Source: Gammaproteobacteria bacterium
GTDB taxonomy: Bacteria > Pseudomonadota > Gammaproteobacteria > Enterobacterales > Alteromonadaceae
DNA: 64,000 bases
Assembly (NCBI GenBank): GCA_017302255.1
Contig: JAFLDV010000001.1
Coordinates: forward strand, 62,001-126,000
Direction of reading: 5' to 3'
Of this stretch, positions 45,856-57,354 are shown piece by piece (the stretch's first letter is position 1; the number at the start of each line of letters is the position of its first letter). The notes under the pieces are model-generated. The model searched no databases, was not told the DNA's origin, and saw only the letters and a program-made list of their open reading frames with translations. A program made the position numbers and the translations under genes.

Positions 45856-46962
45856 ATGTATCAAGTTGTTGCGATTACCTTAGACCCAGCGTTATTGAGC
45901 TTATTAAAGCATTATTGCCAACAAGACGATCAAAGCTGGCAGTTACGCAGTTTCCCCACCGTTGGTAGTTATTTGACGGCACCGCGGAATGACGATGCTA
46001 TCGATTTATTGTTCTTTGACGCCACCGGCATTATTGCTGGCCTCGAAGAAAAGCGTCTGGTGTGTTTTATGGCACCTTTGGCGCTGCGAGTAGTAGTTAC
46101 TGAGCCACAACATGAAGATGTGATCCTCAACCATTTGGAGCATTTTCATAGTTTTGTTGGCCATGACTTAAGTTATGACCATCTGCAGCAACTATTCGCC
46201 AATGCGGCGCGCTTGAGTATGTTGCCGCTGCAGGAGTCAGAGCGACGTTTAATTGGGCGCTTAACTGAATATCCGGTATTTCCGTCGATTTGTCAGGAAC
46301 TTCGCGAGCTTTTAAAGGATCCTCAGGTCGAGTTGGTGCGAGTGACCTCGCTGGTGAGTCGGGACCCGCTGATAGTTTCGCGTTTATTACAGTTGGTTAA
46401 TTCGCCTTACATGGGTTTTGCCAGCGAAACTTGGTCTTTGCATACCGCAATCAACCGGTTGGGCTTTCAGATGCTGCAAACCTTGGTGTTGATGCTGTCG
46501 ATAAAGGCTCGGCAGGCGGAATTAGGACACGCTGATCACGAATCGGTACTTGATGCAATTCTGGCGGATGCTGGGCGTTGTCGGCAGTTAGCACTGAGTT
46601 GCGGTTACCCACGGACCATGCAAGATCAGGTGTTTATCACCGCAATTTTAAGTGGTTTTGGCAAGTTAGTGTTATTGCAAAATGGTTTTGAACTCTGTGA
46701 TCCGGCACTGCAAGAACAGTCAAGCGGCGAGGGGTTAACTTATTTGGCAGTCTCAGCTTTTGTCATGACACTTTGGGGTTTTGAAGCTGAAGTGGTGCAA
46801 GCCATTTTGCAACAACAGCAATGGCAAGATGGTTCGGCGCCATCACAAAAAGTGAGTCGATGTTTGTATCTGGCACGATTGCAAAAATTGCAGTTGTTAA
46901 CAGCGTTGCCGGATGCAGAGAAAAAGCAAATCCGCGCAGCCGGATTTGCCAGTGTAATTTAG
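45856..46962 (+). CDS. HDOD-domain signalling protein
   Basis: About 368 residues from ATG 45856; GTG 45820 gives twelve more. The first 120 residues look like a receiver-type alpha/beta domain (VVAITLDPALLSLLKHYCQQ, then LLFFDAT) without the full phosphorylation site. The HDOD domain follows: RLTEYPVFPSICQELREL, LVSRDPLIVSRLLQLVNSP and TAINRLGFQMLQTLVLML. HDOD domains lack the HD-hydrolase metal ligands and act in signal transduction. Stand-alone gene. Confidence 0.82.
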   Translation: MYQVVAITLDPALLSLLKHYCQQDDQSWQLRSFPTVGSYLTAPRNDDAIDLLFFDATGIIAGLEEKRLVCFMAPLALRVVVTEPQHEDVILNHLEHFHSFVGHDLSYDHLQQLFANAARLSMLPLQESERRLIGRLTEYPVFPSICQELRELLKDPQVELVRVTSLVSRDPLIVSRLLQLVNSPYMGFASETWSLHTAINRLGFQMLQTLVLMLSIKARQAELGHADHESVLDAILADAGRCRQLALSCGYPRTMQDQVFITAILSGFGKLVLLQNGFELCDPALQEQSSGEGLTYLAVSAFVMTLWGFEAEVVQAILQQQQWQDGSAPSQKVSRCLYLARLQKLQLLTALPDAEKKQIRAAGFASVI

Positions 46963-47011
46963 CGGGTCAGCCAAACAACTGACCCTCTGGTAGTTCAAAG
47001 GAAAGGGTCTG

Positions 47012-48361
47012 ATGTCGATAAAGAAAATTGGCTTGATGGGTGCAGTTGTCGCAACTGCGGCAGTTGGTTATTGGTGGTTTAGTCAGTCGAACCAAACTGA
47101 TGGCGCGAGTAATTCGGCTAGTACGCCTGCGCAAACTGCACAAGGACCTCAAGGCCAAGCGCCACAAGGCCAGCGCCCACAAGGCCAACGTCCTCAAGGT
47201 CAGGCAGCGCAAGGTCAAGCAGCACAGGGCCAGCGTCCGCAAGGCCAAGGTCCACGTCGTGGTGGGCCAGGTGCCAATCAATGGAATGCTCCTGTGCCGG
47301 TCACTGTGGTGTCCGCACAAACCAGCGATCTAAAAGTCCAATTTAAAACCATCGGCACCGTAACGGCCAGCAATACAGTGCTGGTGCAAAGCCGCGTCAG
47401 TGGACCACTGCTAAAATTAAATTTCCAAGAAGGACAGTATGTCAAAGCTGGTGAAGTGTTAGCAGAAATCGACCCTGCGCCTTACCAAGTTAAACTGTCA
47501 CAAGCGGAAGGTCAGCTACAACAAAACCTTGCACAGCTTAAAAATGCCGAAGCCGATTTAGGGTTATACAGCCGACTGAAAGCGCAAAGTTCTATTTCGC
47601 AGCAACAACTGAATGCGCAACAAGCCTTAGTGAATCAACTCAAAGGCTCGTTGAAATCGAACCAAGCGCAAATTGATGCGGCGGCACTTGAGCTGTCGTA
47701 TACCAAAATTGTCGCGCCAATTAGCGGCAAGTTGGGTCTTCGCAAAGTCGATGCCGGTAATTTGGTGCAAGCCAATAGCGCCGAAGGCATTGTTTCTATT
47801 ACCCAAAGCTCACCGCTGTATGTGATGTTTAGTATCCCAGAAAACCAATTGCAATCCCTTCGCGCTGCAGTCGCTGAAGGCAAGCCGCTAATTACTGAAG
47901 CCTGGGATCGCAATGAAAAACAAATTTTGAGTAAAGGTGAGCTGACGACTTTAGACAACCAAATTGACCTTGCGACAGGCACCTTGAAACTCAAAGCCAG
48001 CTTTGCCAACGAGGACGATGCGTTATTTCCCAATCAGTTTGTTAATGTCCGTTTAAATGTCGCCGAGAAAAATGGTGCTATCACTATTCCGCAAGATGCG
48101 GTGCAATATGGTTCTGAAGGCACTTTCGTTTATGCCATCGCAGAAGGCAAAGCGGTGATGCGTAAACTTGAGTTAGGCGTCGTCGATAATGGCCGGATTG
48201 AAGTGCGTTCAGGCTTGGCTGCAGGTGAGCCAGTGGTGATGCAAGGGCTTGACCGTCTGCGGCCAGGTCGTGAAGTTGAAGTGTTAGAAGTTGATGGTGT
48301 TGCGTTGAAAGCCGCGCCTAAAGCCGCGGACAAAACACCTGCCACCACTGGCAAAGGCTGA
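47012..48361 (+). CDS. mdtA: RND efflux periplasmic adaptor (MdtA-like)
   Basis: 449 residues. An N-terminal membrane anchor ([18 protein letters not shown]), then a low-complexity linker of seven five-residue repeats, then a membrane-fusion protein: barrel-sandwich hybrid ([31 protein letters not shown] segment), coiled-coil hairpin, lipoyl-like second half ([20 protein letters not shown]) and membrane-proximal domain ([18 protein letters not shown]). It couples the two RND pumps encoded next to an outer membrane TolC-type channel, which is not encoded here. Confidence 0.9.
   Translation: MSIKKIGLMGAVVATAAVGYWWFSQSNQTDGASNSASTPAQTAQGPQGQAPQGQRPQGQRPQGQAAQGQAAQGQRPQGQGPRRGGPGANQWNAPVPVTVVSAQTSDLKVQFKTIGTVTASNTVLVQSRVSGPLLKLNFQEGQYVKAGEVLAEIDPAPYQVKLSQAEGQLQQNLAQLKNAEADLGLYSRLKAQSSISQQQLNAQQALVNQLKGSLKSNQAQIDAAALELSYTKIVAPISGKLGLRKVDAGNLVQANSAEGIVSITQSSPLYVMFSIPENQLQSLRAAVAEGKPLITEAWDRNEKQILSKGELTTLDNQIDLATGTLKLKASFANEDDALFPNQFVNVRLNVAEKNGAITIPQDAVQYGSEGTFVYAIAEGKAVMRKLELGVVDNGRIEVRSGLAAGEPVVMQGLDRLRPGREVEVLEVDGVALKAAPKAADKTPATTGKG
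47147..47251 (+). repeat. Seven 15-bp repeats coding for (P/A)QGQ-x
   Basis: Residues 46-80 of the MdtA-like adaptor are seven tandem copies of P/A-Q-G-Q-A/R/G. The 15-base units (such as CAAGGCCAGCGCCCA) vary at third positions, so the array is not a very recent expansion but may still change in copy number. Confidence 0.85.
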
Positions 48362-48369
48362 ACCTTGCC

Positions 48370-51300
48370 ATGAATATGTCAAAACCATTTATTTTACGAC
48401 CGGTCGCCACTGCGCTGTTGATGCTGGCAGTGCTGATTGCCGGTATCCTCAGCTATCGGTTGTTGCCGGTCGCTGCATTACCGCAAGTTGATTACCCAAT
48501 TATTCAAGTGTTTAGCTTTTACCCAGGCGCAAGCCCTGATGTGATGGCGCGGACTGTCACTGCGCCACTCGAGCGTCGACTCGGCCAAATTCCGGGGCTC
48601 AAGCAAATGTCTTCCAGCAGTAGTGCTGGCAGCTCTGTGCTAACACTGCAATTTGCCTTAGTGGTAGATATGGGGGTTGCTGAGCAGGAAGTGCAGGCAG
48701 CCATCAATACTGCATCATCGCTGTTACCGAACGATATGCCAGCGCCGCCGATCTATCGCAAAGTGAACCCTGCCGATGCGCCAATTTTGACTTTGGCGGT
48801 GAGCTCTGCATCGATGACTCTGCCGGATGTGTATGACTTAGTCGATACGCGGATTGCGCAAAAACTGTCGCAAGTTGGTGGGGTTGGTATGGTGAGTCTT
48901 GCGGGTGGCCAACGTCCGGCTATTCGGGTCAAAGCCAATCCAGCAGCTTTAGCTGGCCTAAACTTAACCATGGAGCAGCTGCGTTCTGCCATCGTTGCCG
49001 CCAATACTAACCAACCTAAAGGTAGTTTCGATGGTCCGTTCCGGTCGACCATGCTAGATGCTAACGATCAAATTCGCACCACTGCCGAATACGAGCAATT
49101 AATTGTCGCCTTTAAAGGCGATGCGCCGGTACGGCTTGGTGATGTTGCGCGGATTGAACAAGGCGCGGAAGACCGCTTCTTAGCCGCTTGGGCAAACGAA
49201 CAACCGGCAGTGTTAATTAATATTCAACGCCAGCCTGGAGCCAACGTCATCGAAGTGGCCGATAGTGTGCGGGAAATTTTGCCGCAGTTAACAGCATCCC
49301 TACCTGCCGCTTTGGAAGTGACAGTGTTAACTGACCGTACGCAAAGTATTCGCTCGTCAGTGCGTGACGTACAACATGAACTGATTTTTGCCATTGGCTT
49401 GGTGATTGCGGTGACTTTTGTATTTTTGCGCACAGTGCCTGCCACCATTATTCCGTCCTTGGCGGTGCCATTATCGCTGGTGGGAACTTTCGCCGTGATG
49501 GTGTTATTTGATTTCTCGATCAACAACTTAACGTTAATGGCTTTGACTATCGCTACCGGCTTTGTGGTGGATGACGCCATTGTGATGCTGGAAAACATTG
49601 CTCGTCATCGTGAACAAGGCAAATCGCCGTTACAAGCGGCGCTACAAGGTGCGAAAGAAATCGGTTTTACTCTGATTTCTCTGACTTTTTCTTTAATCGC
49701 CGTGTTGATCCCGCTGCTGTTTATGGCCGATGTGGTCGGACGCTTATTCTTTGAATTTGCCGTGACCCTTGTCATCGCCATCTTAATTTCGCTGTTGGTA
49801 TCGTTGACGCTTACACCCATGTTGTGTGCCAAGTTACTAAAAACCTTGCCAGAGCATCATCAGCAAGCACCGGACTGGATGGATAGGATAATCGCGCATT
49901 ACGGCAAAATGCTAACTTGGGTGCTGCGTCATCAACGCCTCGGTATGCTGGCGATGGTTGGTACTGTGGTATTAACCGCATTACTCTATCTCGCTGTGCC
50001 AAAAGGCTTTTTCCCAGTGCAAGATAGTGGTGTCATTCAAGTTGTGACCGAAGCGCCGCAAGATGTGTCTTTTGCGGCGATGGCTGAGCGGCAGCAAGCG
50101 CTGGGTAAAGTGTTATTGCAACATCCAGCGGTGGCGAGTCTTACCTCGTTTATTGGGGTTGATGGCAGTAATGTCAGCTTAAACAGCGGCCGAATTTTAA
50201 TTAATCTAAAACCGCATGCGGATCGCGATTTATCAGCGGTTGCCATCATCAATGAACTGGAACAAAGCGCCGCGCAAGTGGTTGGCATCAAAGGCTGGTT
50301 CCAAAGCGTGCAAGAACTCAGCATTGAAGACAAAGTTAGTCGCACGCAGTATCAATTCACGCTAAGTTCGCCAGAAAGTGCTGAACTGGCGGCGGTATTG
50401 CCAGATGTCATGGCGGCGCTGCAACAACGGCCGGAACTGAGCGAAGTTGCCCACGATTTGCAAGAAGAAGGACGCCAAGCTTTCATCGACATCGACCGCA
50501 CTGCTGCTGCACGTTTGGGCATTAGCGTGAGCCAAATCGGCACCACTTTGCAAAGCTCTTACAGTCAGCGTCAAATTGCCACCTTGTTCACCCAAGCCAA
50601 TCAATATCGGGTGATTTTGGAAGTAGATCCAGAACAAGCACAAGGCTTGGCGGCACTGGATAAGTTATACATCAATTCGGCGTCGGGCCAGCCAGTGGCG
50701 CTTAGCAGCATTGCGCGGATCAGCCAACAACCGGCGAAACTGCTGATAAACCACCAAGGCCAATTTCCGACAGTGACCTTGTCGTTTAACTTAGCCGATG
50801 GTTATTCCTTAGGTGAAGCGGTGGCGGCGATTGAAGAAACTATCCAAAACCAGCAGTTACCAGCATCCATTGAAATGAAACTGCAAGGTGCGGCCGAAGC
50901 GTTTGCCGCATCGCTTAGCAATACCTTATGGTTGGTGCTGGCGGCAGTGGTCACTATGTACATTGTGCTTGGCATTTTGTATGAAAGTTTAATCCACCCG
51001 CTGACCATTTTATCCACATTACCTTCTGCCACTGTTGGTGCTTTAGCTGCGCTACTCATATGGCAGCAACCGCTTGATTTGATAGCTGTTATCGGGATTG
51101 TGTTGCTGATTGGTCTGGTGAAGAAAAACGGCATCATGATGGTCGATTTCGCCTTGGAAGCGCAGCGCCAGCAAGGTTTAACGCCGGAGCAAGCGATTTA
51201 TCAGGCGGCGTTGCTACGGTTTAGACCAATTCTCATGACAACCTTAGCGGCATTATTTGGTGCTATCCCGTTGTTGCTTGCCAGTGGTTCGGGTGCAGAG

Positions 51301-51444
51301 CTGCGTCAGCCGCTGGGGTTAGTGATGGTCGGCGGCTTGCTGGTCAGCCAAGTGTTGACGTTATTTACCACGCCGGTGGTGTATTTGTGGTTTGACCGCC
51401 ATCTGACTCGTGAGGCGGATACTGCGGAGCCGGAGTTATCATGA
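48370..51444 (+). CDS. mdtB: RND multidrug efflux permease (MdtB-like)
   Basis: 1024 residues, normal for AcrB/MdtB proteins. It begins [20 protein letters not shown], with [20 protein letters not shown] and [20 protein letters not shown], which match MdtB rather than AcrB. The proton-relay Asp pair is D401-D402 in [14 protein letters not shown] on helix 4. Two periplasmic porter/docking regions follow the helices 1 and 7 pattern. It overlaps mdtC by four bases and likely works as a heteromultimer with it. Confidence 0.93.
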   Translation: MNMSKPFILRPVATALLMLAVLIAGILSYRLLPVAALPQVDYPIIQVFSFYPGASPDVMARTVTAPLERRLGQIPGLKQMSSSSSAGSSVLTLQFALVVDMGVAEQEVQAAINTASSLLPNDMPAPPIYRKVNPADAPILTLAVSSASMTLPDVYDLVDTRIAQKLSQVGGVGMVSLAGGQRPAIRVKANPAALAGLNLTMEQLRSAIVAANTNQPKGSFDGPFRSTMLDANDQIRTTAEYEQLIVAFKGDAPVRLGDVARIEQGAEDRFLAAWANEQPAVLINIQRQPGANVIEVADSVREILPQLTASLPAALEVTVLTDRTQSIRSSVRDVQHELIFAIGLVIAVTFVFLRTVPATIIPSLAVPLSLVGTFAVMVLFDFSINNLTLMALTIATGFVVDDAIVMLENIARHREQGKSPLQAALQGAKEIGFTLISLTFSLIAVLIPLLFMADVVGRLFFEFAVTLVIAILISLLVSLTLTPMLCAKLLKTLPEHHQQAPDWMDRIIAHYGKMLTWVLRHQRLGMLAMVGTVVLTALLYLAVPKGFFPVQDSGVIQVVTEAPQDVSFAAMAERQQALGKVLLQHPAVASLTSFIGVDGSNVSLNSGRILINLKPHADRDLSAVAIINELEQSAAQVVGIKGWFQSVQELSIEDKVSRTQYQFTLSSPESAELAAVLPDVMAALQQRPELSEVAHDLQEEGRQAFIDIDRTAAARLGISVSQIGTTLQSSYSQRQIATLFTQANQYRVILEVDPEQAQGLAALDKLYINSASGQPVALSSIARISQQPAKLLINHQGQFPTVTLSFNLADGYSLGEAVAAIEETIQNQQLPASIEMKLQGAAEAFAASLSNTLWLVLAAVVTMYIVLGILYESLIHPLTILSTLPSATVGALAALLIWQQPLDLIAVIGIVLLIGLVKKNGIMMVDFALEAQRQQGLTPEQAIYQAALLRFRPILMTTLAALFGAIPLLLASGSGAELRQPLGLVMVGGLLVSQVLTLFTTPVVYLWFDRHLTREADTAEPELS

Positions 51445-54400
51445 GGCTGGCTAATCTATTCATTCAGCGCCCTGTCGCCAGCGGTTTGTTCGCTGCGGCA
51501 ATAGTGTTACTGGGATTGATTAGTTATCGGCAATTACCGGTATCGCCGCTGCCAGCGGTCGATTTCCCAATGATTGTGGTGACGGCCAGTTTACCTGGCG
51601 CAAGCCCAGAGAGCATGGCGGCAACAGTGGCAACACCGCTGGAGCGCGCGCTCGGTAGTATTGCTGGCATCAAACGCATCAGTTCTAATTCCAACCAAGG
51701 CTCAACGCAAATCCGCTTGGAATTTGAACTCGACCGCAATGTCGATGAAGCCGCAAGGGATGTTCAGGCATCGATTAACGCAGTACGGGCGCAGCTGCCG
51801 TCGGGCATGCCGGGCAATCCGACTTATCGTAAATTTAACCCGTCACAAATGCCGGTGATGGCGTTGGCTCTTAGCTCAAGTAGTCTATCTGCACCAGAAC
51901 TTTATGACAGTGCTGCGACTATCCTTAGTCAAAAAATACTGCAAATACAGGGTGTTGGTGAGGTGGAGATCGTCGGATCTTCGCTTCCTGCCGTGCGGGT
52001 GCAGTTAAATCCGGCGATGTTAAGTCACTATGGCATTGCGCTGGATGAAGTGAGAACCGCAATCAGCGCCATGAACACCAATGTGCCATTGGGCGTGCTG
52101 GAGGCGAGTAACGAACGCTGGCAAATCGCGACTAGTCAAACTTTGCGCAGCGCCAGTGATTATCAACAATTAATTATTAAAACTGTGGATGGCGCACCCA
52201 TTCGGCTTTCCGATGTGGCTCTGGTCAGCGATTCAACGGAAAACCGCTATAGCGCGGGTTTTCATAACGATAAACCTGCGGTCATCATGCAAATTAGTCG
52301 GCGTAGCGGTGCCAATATTGTCGCGACTATTGATGCGATTTATCAGCAGCTGCCAATGCTGCAAGCATTATCACCGAAAGACTCGAATTTAGCGGTGGTG
52401 ATGGACCGTTCACCCGTCATTCGTGCGACCTTAAACGAAGCTGAGCTCAGTCTGGCGATTTCCATCGGCTTAGTGGTGGCGGTGGTGTTACTGTTTTTAA
52501 AGAGTGCGCGTAGCGCGCTTATTCCAACGCTCGCTATTCCGGTTTCGTTAGTTGGCGCCTTTGTGGTGATGTATCTGTTTGGTTTTTCACTGAATAATTT
52601 ATCGGTGATGGCTCTTATCGTTGCTGCTGGTTTAGTGGTGGATGATGCCATTGTGGTTTTAGAGAATATCAAACGCCATTTGGATATGGGCAAAACACCT
52701 CTGCAAGCCGCGCGTGATGGTGCGGGCGAAGTAGGGTATACCTTAATCGCCATGAACTTAGCTTTGGTCGTGGTGTTTTTGTCGATTTTATTTATGGGCG
52801 GATTAGTCGAGCGACTGTTTCGAGAATTCTCGATTAGCTTAGTCGGCGCCATGCTGATTTCGTTGTTGATGTCGCTGACGCTCACGCCTGCACTTGCGGC
52901 GGCGTTGTTAAAACCTAGCGGTAAAACCAAGCAAATCAATGCTGAAAAGCCAAGTCTGTTTGCTCGTTTACAACAACGTTATCAGCAAAGTTTACGCTTT
53001 GTGCTTGGTTTTAAGAAAACTGTACTGCTGGTGCTCGCTGGTTTATTTGGCTTGAATATTTGGCTATTTCAAACGCTGCCAGGCGGCATGTTGCCCGACC
53101 AAGACACTGGCCAGCTCAACGGCTTTGTCCGCGGTGACGATGGATTTTCTTTTCAAATCATGCAGCCAAAAATTGAAGCCTTCCGCCAATACCTGATGAC
53201 CGATCCGGCAATTGCTGATGTCACGGGCGCAAGTGGCGGTGCTATGGGGCTTAGTAACTCGATGCTGCGGGTGCGCTTAAAACCACTCGACGAGCGAAAA
53301 GTGTCAGCGCAAGAAGTGGTGGATCGTATTCGCGCGAATGCGCCAAAAATTGCTGGCGGTATGCTGTTTTTAAGTGTCGATCAGGATATTCGGTTGTCAT
53401 CGCCGTTTGCGAGCAGTGATTATGAAGTGCTGTTGATGTCTGGTGATTTGCAGGAGCTTGGCAAGTGGAGCAAAAAGGTTGCCGAAGGCATGAAAGAGCT
53501 GCCGGAATTGGTCGATGTCAATTCGCCGGGCGGTGAAGATGCGCAGCAAGTCGTGCTGCAAATTGACCGTGAAGCCGCGCAGCGACTTGGCGTGGATATG
53601 CGTACTATCGCGACTTTACTGAATAACTCCTTTTCCCAGCGCCAAGTCGCGACCTTGTTCGACGATATTAACCAATATCGCGTGGTGATGGAGTTGGCTC
53701 CAGGTTATACCGCACAGCCTGAAGTGTTGAAGCAGTTGATGCTAATCACAGCGGGTGGCGAGCGAGTTCCACTCAGCGCCATCGCCAGTTACGATTATGG
53801 CCTCGCTAGCGACCGAGTACGGCATGATAATCAGTTTGCCTCAAAAGGTATTGGTTATGCGTTAGCGCCGGGCGTTACCGCCGAGCAAGCCGATGCCGCT
53901 ATTGACCGTTTGCTGGCGGAGCTGATGCTGCCAACTAGCATTTTTAGCGTTAACGGCGAAGATCAGCGTAATGCGACCTTCGACCAAGGCAACCAAGTCT
54001 GGTTGTTTGTTGGCGTTGTGCTGGCGGTGTATTTGCTGCTGGGAATATTGTACGAGAGTCTGTTGCAACCGCTGACTATCTTATCGACTTTGCCTTGTGC
54101 TGCACTTGGCGCATTGCTGACGCTGTATTTTTCCAATACCGCGCTTAGTTTGATTGCGCAGCTCGGCTTGTTTTTGCTGATCGGAATTGTGATGAAAAAC
54201 GCCATTTTGCTGGTCGACTTTGCGTTAAAAGCCGAACGCGACTTAGGCCTAACGCCATTCGATGCGATTGTGCTGGCCGGACAGCAGCGGCTGCGGCCCA
54301 TTTTGATGACCAACTTAGCGGCGATGTTAGGCGCAGTGCCATTGCTGCTTGGTATGGGCGAGGGCGCAGAACTGCGGCAACCGCTCGGGATCACTATTGT

Positions 54401-54557
54401 TGGTGGCTTAGCACTGAGTCAGTTGTTCACGCTCTACAGCACGCCAGCGGTGTACTTGGTATTAAGCCGCTTTCGCCGCCACGCACCAGTGCGTGAACAA
54501 GCGGCTGCGGAATTGAGTCCGAAAGCGACAACAGAAGCCATTCAGCATTCAAAGTAG
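51441..54557 (+). CDS. mdtC: RND multidrug efflux permease (MdtC-like)
   Basis: 1038 residues. N-terminus [20 protein letters not shown] and [20 protein letters not shown] are MdtC-like. Asp pair D401-D402 lies in [23 protein letters not shown] overlap with mdtB shows translational coupling. The C-terminal tail is long and charged with TTEAIQHSK. In E. coli MdtBC expels bile salts and novobiocin; the substrate here is not determined by sequence. Confidence 0.92.
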   Translation: MRLANLFIQRPVASGLFAAAIVLLGLISYRQLPVSPLPAVDFPMIVVTASLPGASPESMAATVATPLERALGSIAGIKRISSNSNQGSTQIRLEFELDRNVDEAARDVQASINAVRAQLPSGMPGNPTYRKFNPSQMPVMALALSSSSLSAPELYDSAATILSQKILQIQGVGEVEIVGSSLPAVRVQLNPAMLSHYGIALDEVRTAISAMNTNVPLGVLEASNERWQIATSQTLRSASDYQQLIIKTVDGAPIRLSDVALVSDSTENRYSAGFHNDKPAVIMQISRRSGANIVATIDAIYQQLPMLQALSPKDSNLAVVMDRSPVIRATLNEAELSLAISIGLVVAVVLLFLKSARSALIPTLAIPVSLVGAFVVMYLFGFSLNNLSVMALIVAAGLVVDDAIVVLENIKRHLDMGKTPLQAARDGAGEVGYTLIAMNLALVVVFLSILFMGGLVERLFREFSISLVGAMLISLLMSLTLTPALAAALLKPSGKTKQINAEKPSLFARLQQRYQQSLRFVLGFKKTVLLVLAGLFGLNIWLFQTLPGGMLPDQDTGQLNGFVRGDDGFSFQIMQPKIEAFRQYLMTDPAIADVTGASGGAMGLSNSMLRVRLKPLDERKVSAQEVVDRIRANAPKIAGGMLFLSVDQDIRLSSPFASSDYEVLLMSGDLQELGKWSKKVAEGMKELPELVDVNSPGGEDAQQVVLQIDREAAQRLGVDMRTIATLLNNSFSQRQVATLFDDINQYRVVMELAPGYTAQPEVLKQLMLITAGGERVPLSAIASYDYGLASDRVRHDNQFASKGIGYALAPGVTAEQADAAIDRLLAELMLPTSIFSVNGEDQRNATFDQGNQVWLFVGVVLAVYLLLGILYESLLQPLTILSTLPCAALGALLTLYFSNTALSLIAQLGLFLLIGIVMKNAILLVDFALKAERDLGLTPFDAIVLAGQQRLRPILMTNLAAMLGAVPLLLGMGEGAELRQPLGITIVGGLALSQLFTLYSTPAVYLVLSRFRRHAPVREQAAAELSPKATTEAIQHSK

Positions 54558-54630
54558 CTGGCGCCAGCAGCGTCGCACATATTCGCCGTAGTTAGCGTGA
54601 CGGGCTAGCGCGGCGAGTTTGAATGCCTAA

Positions 54631-54864
54631 CTATTCTTGAAAATCCCAAGGTATTTCTTGTTTAAATAGCGCAATGGCCTGCTCAACCAACTCGAGATCG
54701 AGCGCGGGTTGATAAAGGGTTACTTCCCTGCGCTTTTTGCGATCGTCACGAAAGACTTCGAGCAGTAGCTGATTGTCCTGATAAATCTCAATGCCGATCC
54801 CATCGCGCTCAGCACCGACGTCACTGGCAATGGTGTATTCTGGAATTTTGCTAAAGTCGGTCAT
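54631..54864 (-). CDS. Small conserved protein of unknown function
   Basis: 77 residues from ATG 54864 (an ATG at 54879 adds five). The sequence DGIGIEIYQDNQLLLEVFRD and VEQAIALFKQEIPWDF reads as a compact alpha/beta protein and looks like a family I have seen without a name. Soluble, no signal peptide. Single gene next to mdtC, convergent with it. Confidence 0.6.
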   Translation of the reverse strand: MTDFSKIPEYTIASDVGAERDGIGIEIYQDNQLLLEVFRDDRKKRREVTLYQPALDLELVEQAIALFKQEIPWDFQE

Positions 54865-54949
54865 GGTTAAAATCCACATATCTTTTTCAAGGCTCTTAGA
54901 CTAAGTTCAATCATCAGTTATAAGCAAGTCGCATCTCGGGAGCTTCACT

Positions 54950-55771
54950 TTGTCAAAACCTTATCAGCAAAGGCTGCGGCAGGCGGCAATGCTCGTTTCT
55001 GCCGTCATTAGTTTGAGTGTGTTACCGATTGCGGCAGCAGAGTTTGTCTCGACACAACCGACCGCCAGAGTCGAATATTGGCAATTACGACAAGCAGCCA
55101 TCAATGCACAGATGGCTGATGCGGCTACTCTGGCCAAAGTTAAGTTAGTGTTTGTTGGCGACTCTATTACTGATTTTTGGTTGCTGGGTGATGACCCATG
55201 GATCCCGGGGCGTATACATGGGCGCCGAATTTGGGATGAATCTTTTGCTGGGGCGAATCCAGAAAATTTAGCCATTAACATCGGTATTTCTGGCGATCGC
55301 ACAGAACATTTGTTGCACCGACTTTTGCCAAAAGCTGAAGGTGGCCTCGGTCATTTGGATGCAGTTGCACTTAATCCGGAATTCTTAGTAGTGATGGTCG
55401 GCATAAATAATTCCTATGCAGCCGAAGCGCCAGTGGCCGAGAGTGTTTATGCTGGAGTACTTGCGGTGATGCGCGCACTGCATGCACGTAAACCTAAGGC
55501 ACGCATCCTCTTACAGTCAATTTTACCGACCGCAGAAAGTGCGCGTGATAACAGTGTGGTGCTGCCGGTGAATGCAAAACTGGCGGCGTTGGCGAAAAGC
55601 CCGGAATTTGCCGAATTTACTGTTTGGCTCGATTTGTATCCGGCCTTTGTCGATGCACAAGGTCGCCAAAACACTGGGCTATTTGTCGATGGCCTGCATC
55701 CAAGTGAAGCTGGATACCAGCGTTGGCGAGATCTATTAGTACCAGCATTAAGCGCTGCTCGGGAGCGATGA
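54950..55771 (+). CDS. SGNH/GDSL-family exported hydrolase
   Basis: 273 residues from TTG 54950 with GGGAG seven bases upstream. Signal peptide (AAMLVSAVISLSVLPIAAAE), then block I VFVGDSITDFW with Ser72, block II NIGISGDRTEHLL (Gly), block III VVMVGINNSY (Asn), and block V VDGLHPSEAGYQRW with D247 and H250. This resembles platelet-activating-factor acetylhydrolase-like and rhamnogalacturonan-acetylesterase-like SGNH proteins; an exported acetyl-esterase is likely. Confidence 0.88.
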   Translation: MSKPYQQRLRQAAMLVSAVISLSVLPIAAAEFVSTQPTARVEYWQLRQAAINAQMADAATLAKVKLVFVGDSITDFWLLGDDPWIPGRIHGRRIWDESFAGANPENLAINIGISGDRTEHLLHRLLPKAEGGLGHLDAVALNPEFLVVMVGINNSYAAEAPVAESVYAGVLAVMRALHARKPKARILLQSILPTAESARDNSVVLPVNAKLAALAKSPEFAEFTVWLDLYPAFVDAQGRQNTGLFVDGLHPSEAGYQRWRDLLVPALSAARER

Positions 55772-55855
55772 ACAGCCGAGATGTGTTGCGGAATATCCAA
55801 GACGCCCCGATAACTTTTAAATACATTTGCTTGAGTAGCGGACTGCCAAATGTAG

Positions 55856-55888
55856 AAAAGGCCCGTGGTATGCACCAACGGGCCTTTT
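55856..55888. terminator. Bidirectional terminator
   Basis: AAAAGGCCCGT (55856-55866) and ACGGGCCTTTT (55878-55888) form at least eleven pairs, with GGT/ACC extending the stem across one bulge. T-runs are present on both strands. It separates the SGNH hydrolase and cysA. Confidence 0.85.
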
Positions 55889-55890
55889 GC

Positions 55891-56952
55891 TTAAATCCCC
55901 TCGCCCAAAAACACCCGGTTGTAACGCGGTTTTAGATAGGTTTGTTGGCCAATGGATAAACCCAGCTGTTTGAAGCGTAGTTTATCGAGTTCAACGTGAA
56001 TTAACTCATGCTCACTGGAGGAAAACTCTAAGCGCACAGAGGGGCCGACCACGGTAATTAAGTCTAACTTGGCGGCAATTGCTTCCGGTTCTACCTGCAG
56101 CAGCACATCAATTTCATGCGGGCGCACATAAGCAAGGCCTGGTTGTTCGACATCGCCGGCAGTCGCTGGGCTATCTGCTTGCGCTTGTTTGATTAAGGTG
56201 TCGCCTTGGCGTACTCGCGCATGGAATAAGTTGACGGTGCCTAAGAATTCATAAACAAATGGGTTTGCTGGATGGTCGTATACTTCCTCTGGCGTGCCGT
56301 CTTGTTCAACACGGCCTTTGTTCATCACCACAATACGATCCGCAACTTCTAATGCTTCTTCTTGGTCATGCGTCACAAACACTGAAGTCACATGAATTTC
56401 ATCATGCAAACGACGCAACCAACGACGCAGTTCTGCGCGAACTTTTGCATCCAAAGCACCAAAAGGCTCATCAAGTAGCAGCACTTTTGGCTCTACCGCT
56501 AATGCACGAGCGAGTGCAATACGCTGGCGCTGCCCGCCGGATAATTGCGATGGGTAACGGTCGGCAGTCCAATCTAATTGCACTAACTCCAATAGCTTAT
56601 GCACGCGTTTTTGGATTTCAGCTTTATTTGGGCGGAATTTCTTCGGCTTGACGCTTAAGCCAAAACCGACGTTTTCGGCAACTGTCATGTGCTTGAATAA
56701 CGCGTAATGTTGAAAGACAAAACCAACACCACGTTCACTGACGTGTTGATGGCTAATATCTTCACCATGAAACAAAATACGGCCTGCATCAGCTTGTTCT
56801 AAACCGGCGATTAACCGCAATAACGTGGTTTTGCCTGAGCCTGATGGCCCAAGCAGCGCCGTCAGCTCGCCACTATTAATCGAAAGACTGACGTTATCAA
56901 CAGCGACAAAGTCGCCAAAGTTTTTCTGAAGTTGTTGAACCTCAATACTCAT
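55891..56952 (-). CDS. cysA: Sulfate/thiosulfate ABC transporter ATP-binding protein CysA
   Basis: 353 residues. Walker [13 protein letters not shown] (residues 35-46), signature [15 protein letters not shown], Walker [14 protein letters not shown] and switch His in [13 protein letters not shown]. The C-terminal TOBE-like domain has [12 protein letters not shown], typical of CysA. It is a full protein. The membrane partners cysT/cysW and a binding protein are not beside it, unlike the usual operon; instead the start overlaps a 56-codon frame (ATGA). Confidence 0.92.
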   Translation of the reverse strand: MSIEVQQLQKNFGDFVAVDNVSLSINSGELTALLGPSGSGKTTLLRLIAGLEQADAGRILFHGEDISHQHVSERGVGFVFQHYALFKHMTVAENVGFGLSVKPKKFRPNKAEIQKRVHKLLELVQLDWTADRYPSQLSGGQRQRIALARALAVEPKVLLLDEPFGALDAKVRAELRRWLRRLHDEIHVTSVFVTHDQEEALEVADRIVVMNKGRVEQDGTPEEVYDHPANPFVYEFLGTVNLFHARVRQGDTLIKQAQADSPATAGDVEQPGLAYVRPHEIDVLLQVEPEAIAAKLDLITVVGPSVRLEFSSSEHELIHVELDKLRFKQLGLSIGQQTYLKPRYNRVFLGEGI

Positions 56953-57119
56953 GGTGTCCTCAACGCGCTATTTTGTGAGTCCAAATGCGAAGATTGCTGC
57001 ACGGTGTGTTGACTGGCCGCAGGTGCATCACCAAATTCAGCGCGCAACATTGCTTGCTCATACCAATGCCAAAGCGGAGTTAAACGCTGCTTATAAGTGG
57101 TGGCTAGAATGAATAACAA
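56949..57119 (-). CDS. 56-residue ORF translationally coupled to cysA
   Basis: TTG at 57119 with AGGAG six bases upstream (AGGAG ATTGCA TTG) starts a 56-codon frame that ends in TGA overlapping the cysA ATG. The N-terminus [20 protein letters not shown] is amphipathic or partly hydrophobic; the C-terminal half is polar (Gln/Ser/Ala). No family recognised. The good ribosome-binding site and ATGA overlap support translation, at least to couple cysA. Confidence 0.5.
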   Translation of the reverse strand: MLFILATTYKQRLTPLWHWYEQAMLRAEFGDAPAASQHTVQQSSHLDSQNSALRTP

Positions 57120-57307
57120 TGCAATCTCCTCGTTTAGACATCTAAATGCCTGAAATGCTAAATTGCATTAAACCAGAGCTTCTTAATAACTTTAAATACT
57201 TTTTTGGCGTGATTTAATAACCAAAGTTATAAGAGAAGATGCAAAACCTTGGGGAAGAAAGCTCTTCAGCATGCGGAAGTATTGAATTTTCTGGGAATTG
57301 TCGGCAA

Positions 57308-57336
57308 ATCACGGCAAACAAGACGTCAGCCGTGAT
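57308..57336 (-). terminator. Hairpin after the repeat lipoprotein gene
   Basis: ATCACGGC (57308-57315) and GCCGTGAT (57329-57336) are perfect eight-base arms with a 13-base loop, 18 bases beyond the stop of the minus-strand lipoprotein gene; no clear T-run. The rest of 57120-57307 is AT-rich and should hold the promoter of the cysA unit. Confidence 0.4.
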
Positions 57337-57354
57337 GCATAGATATGATTGTCG

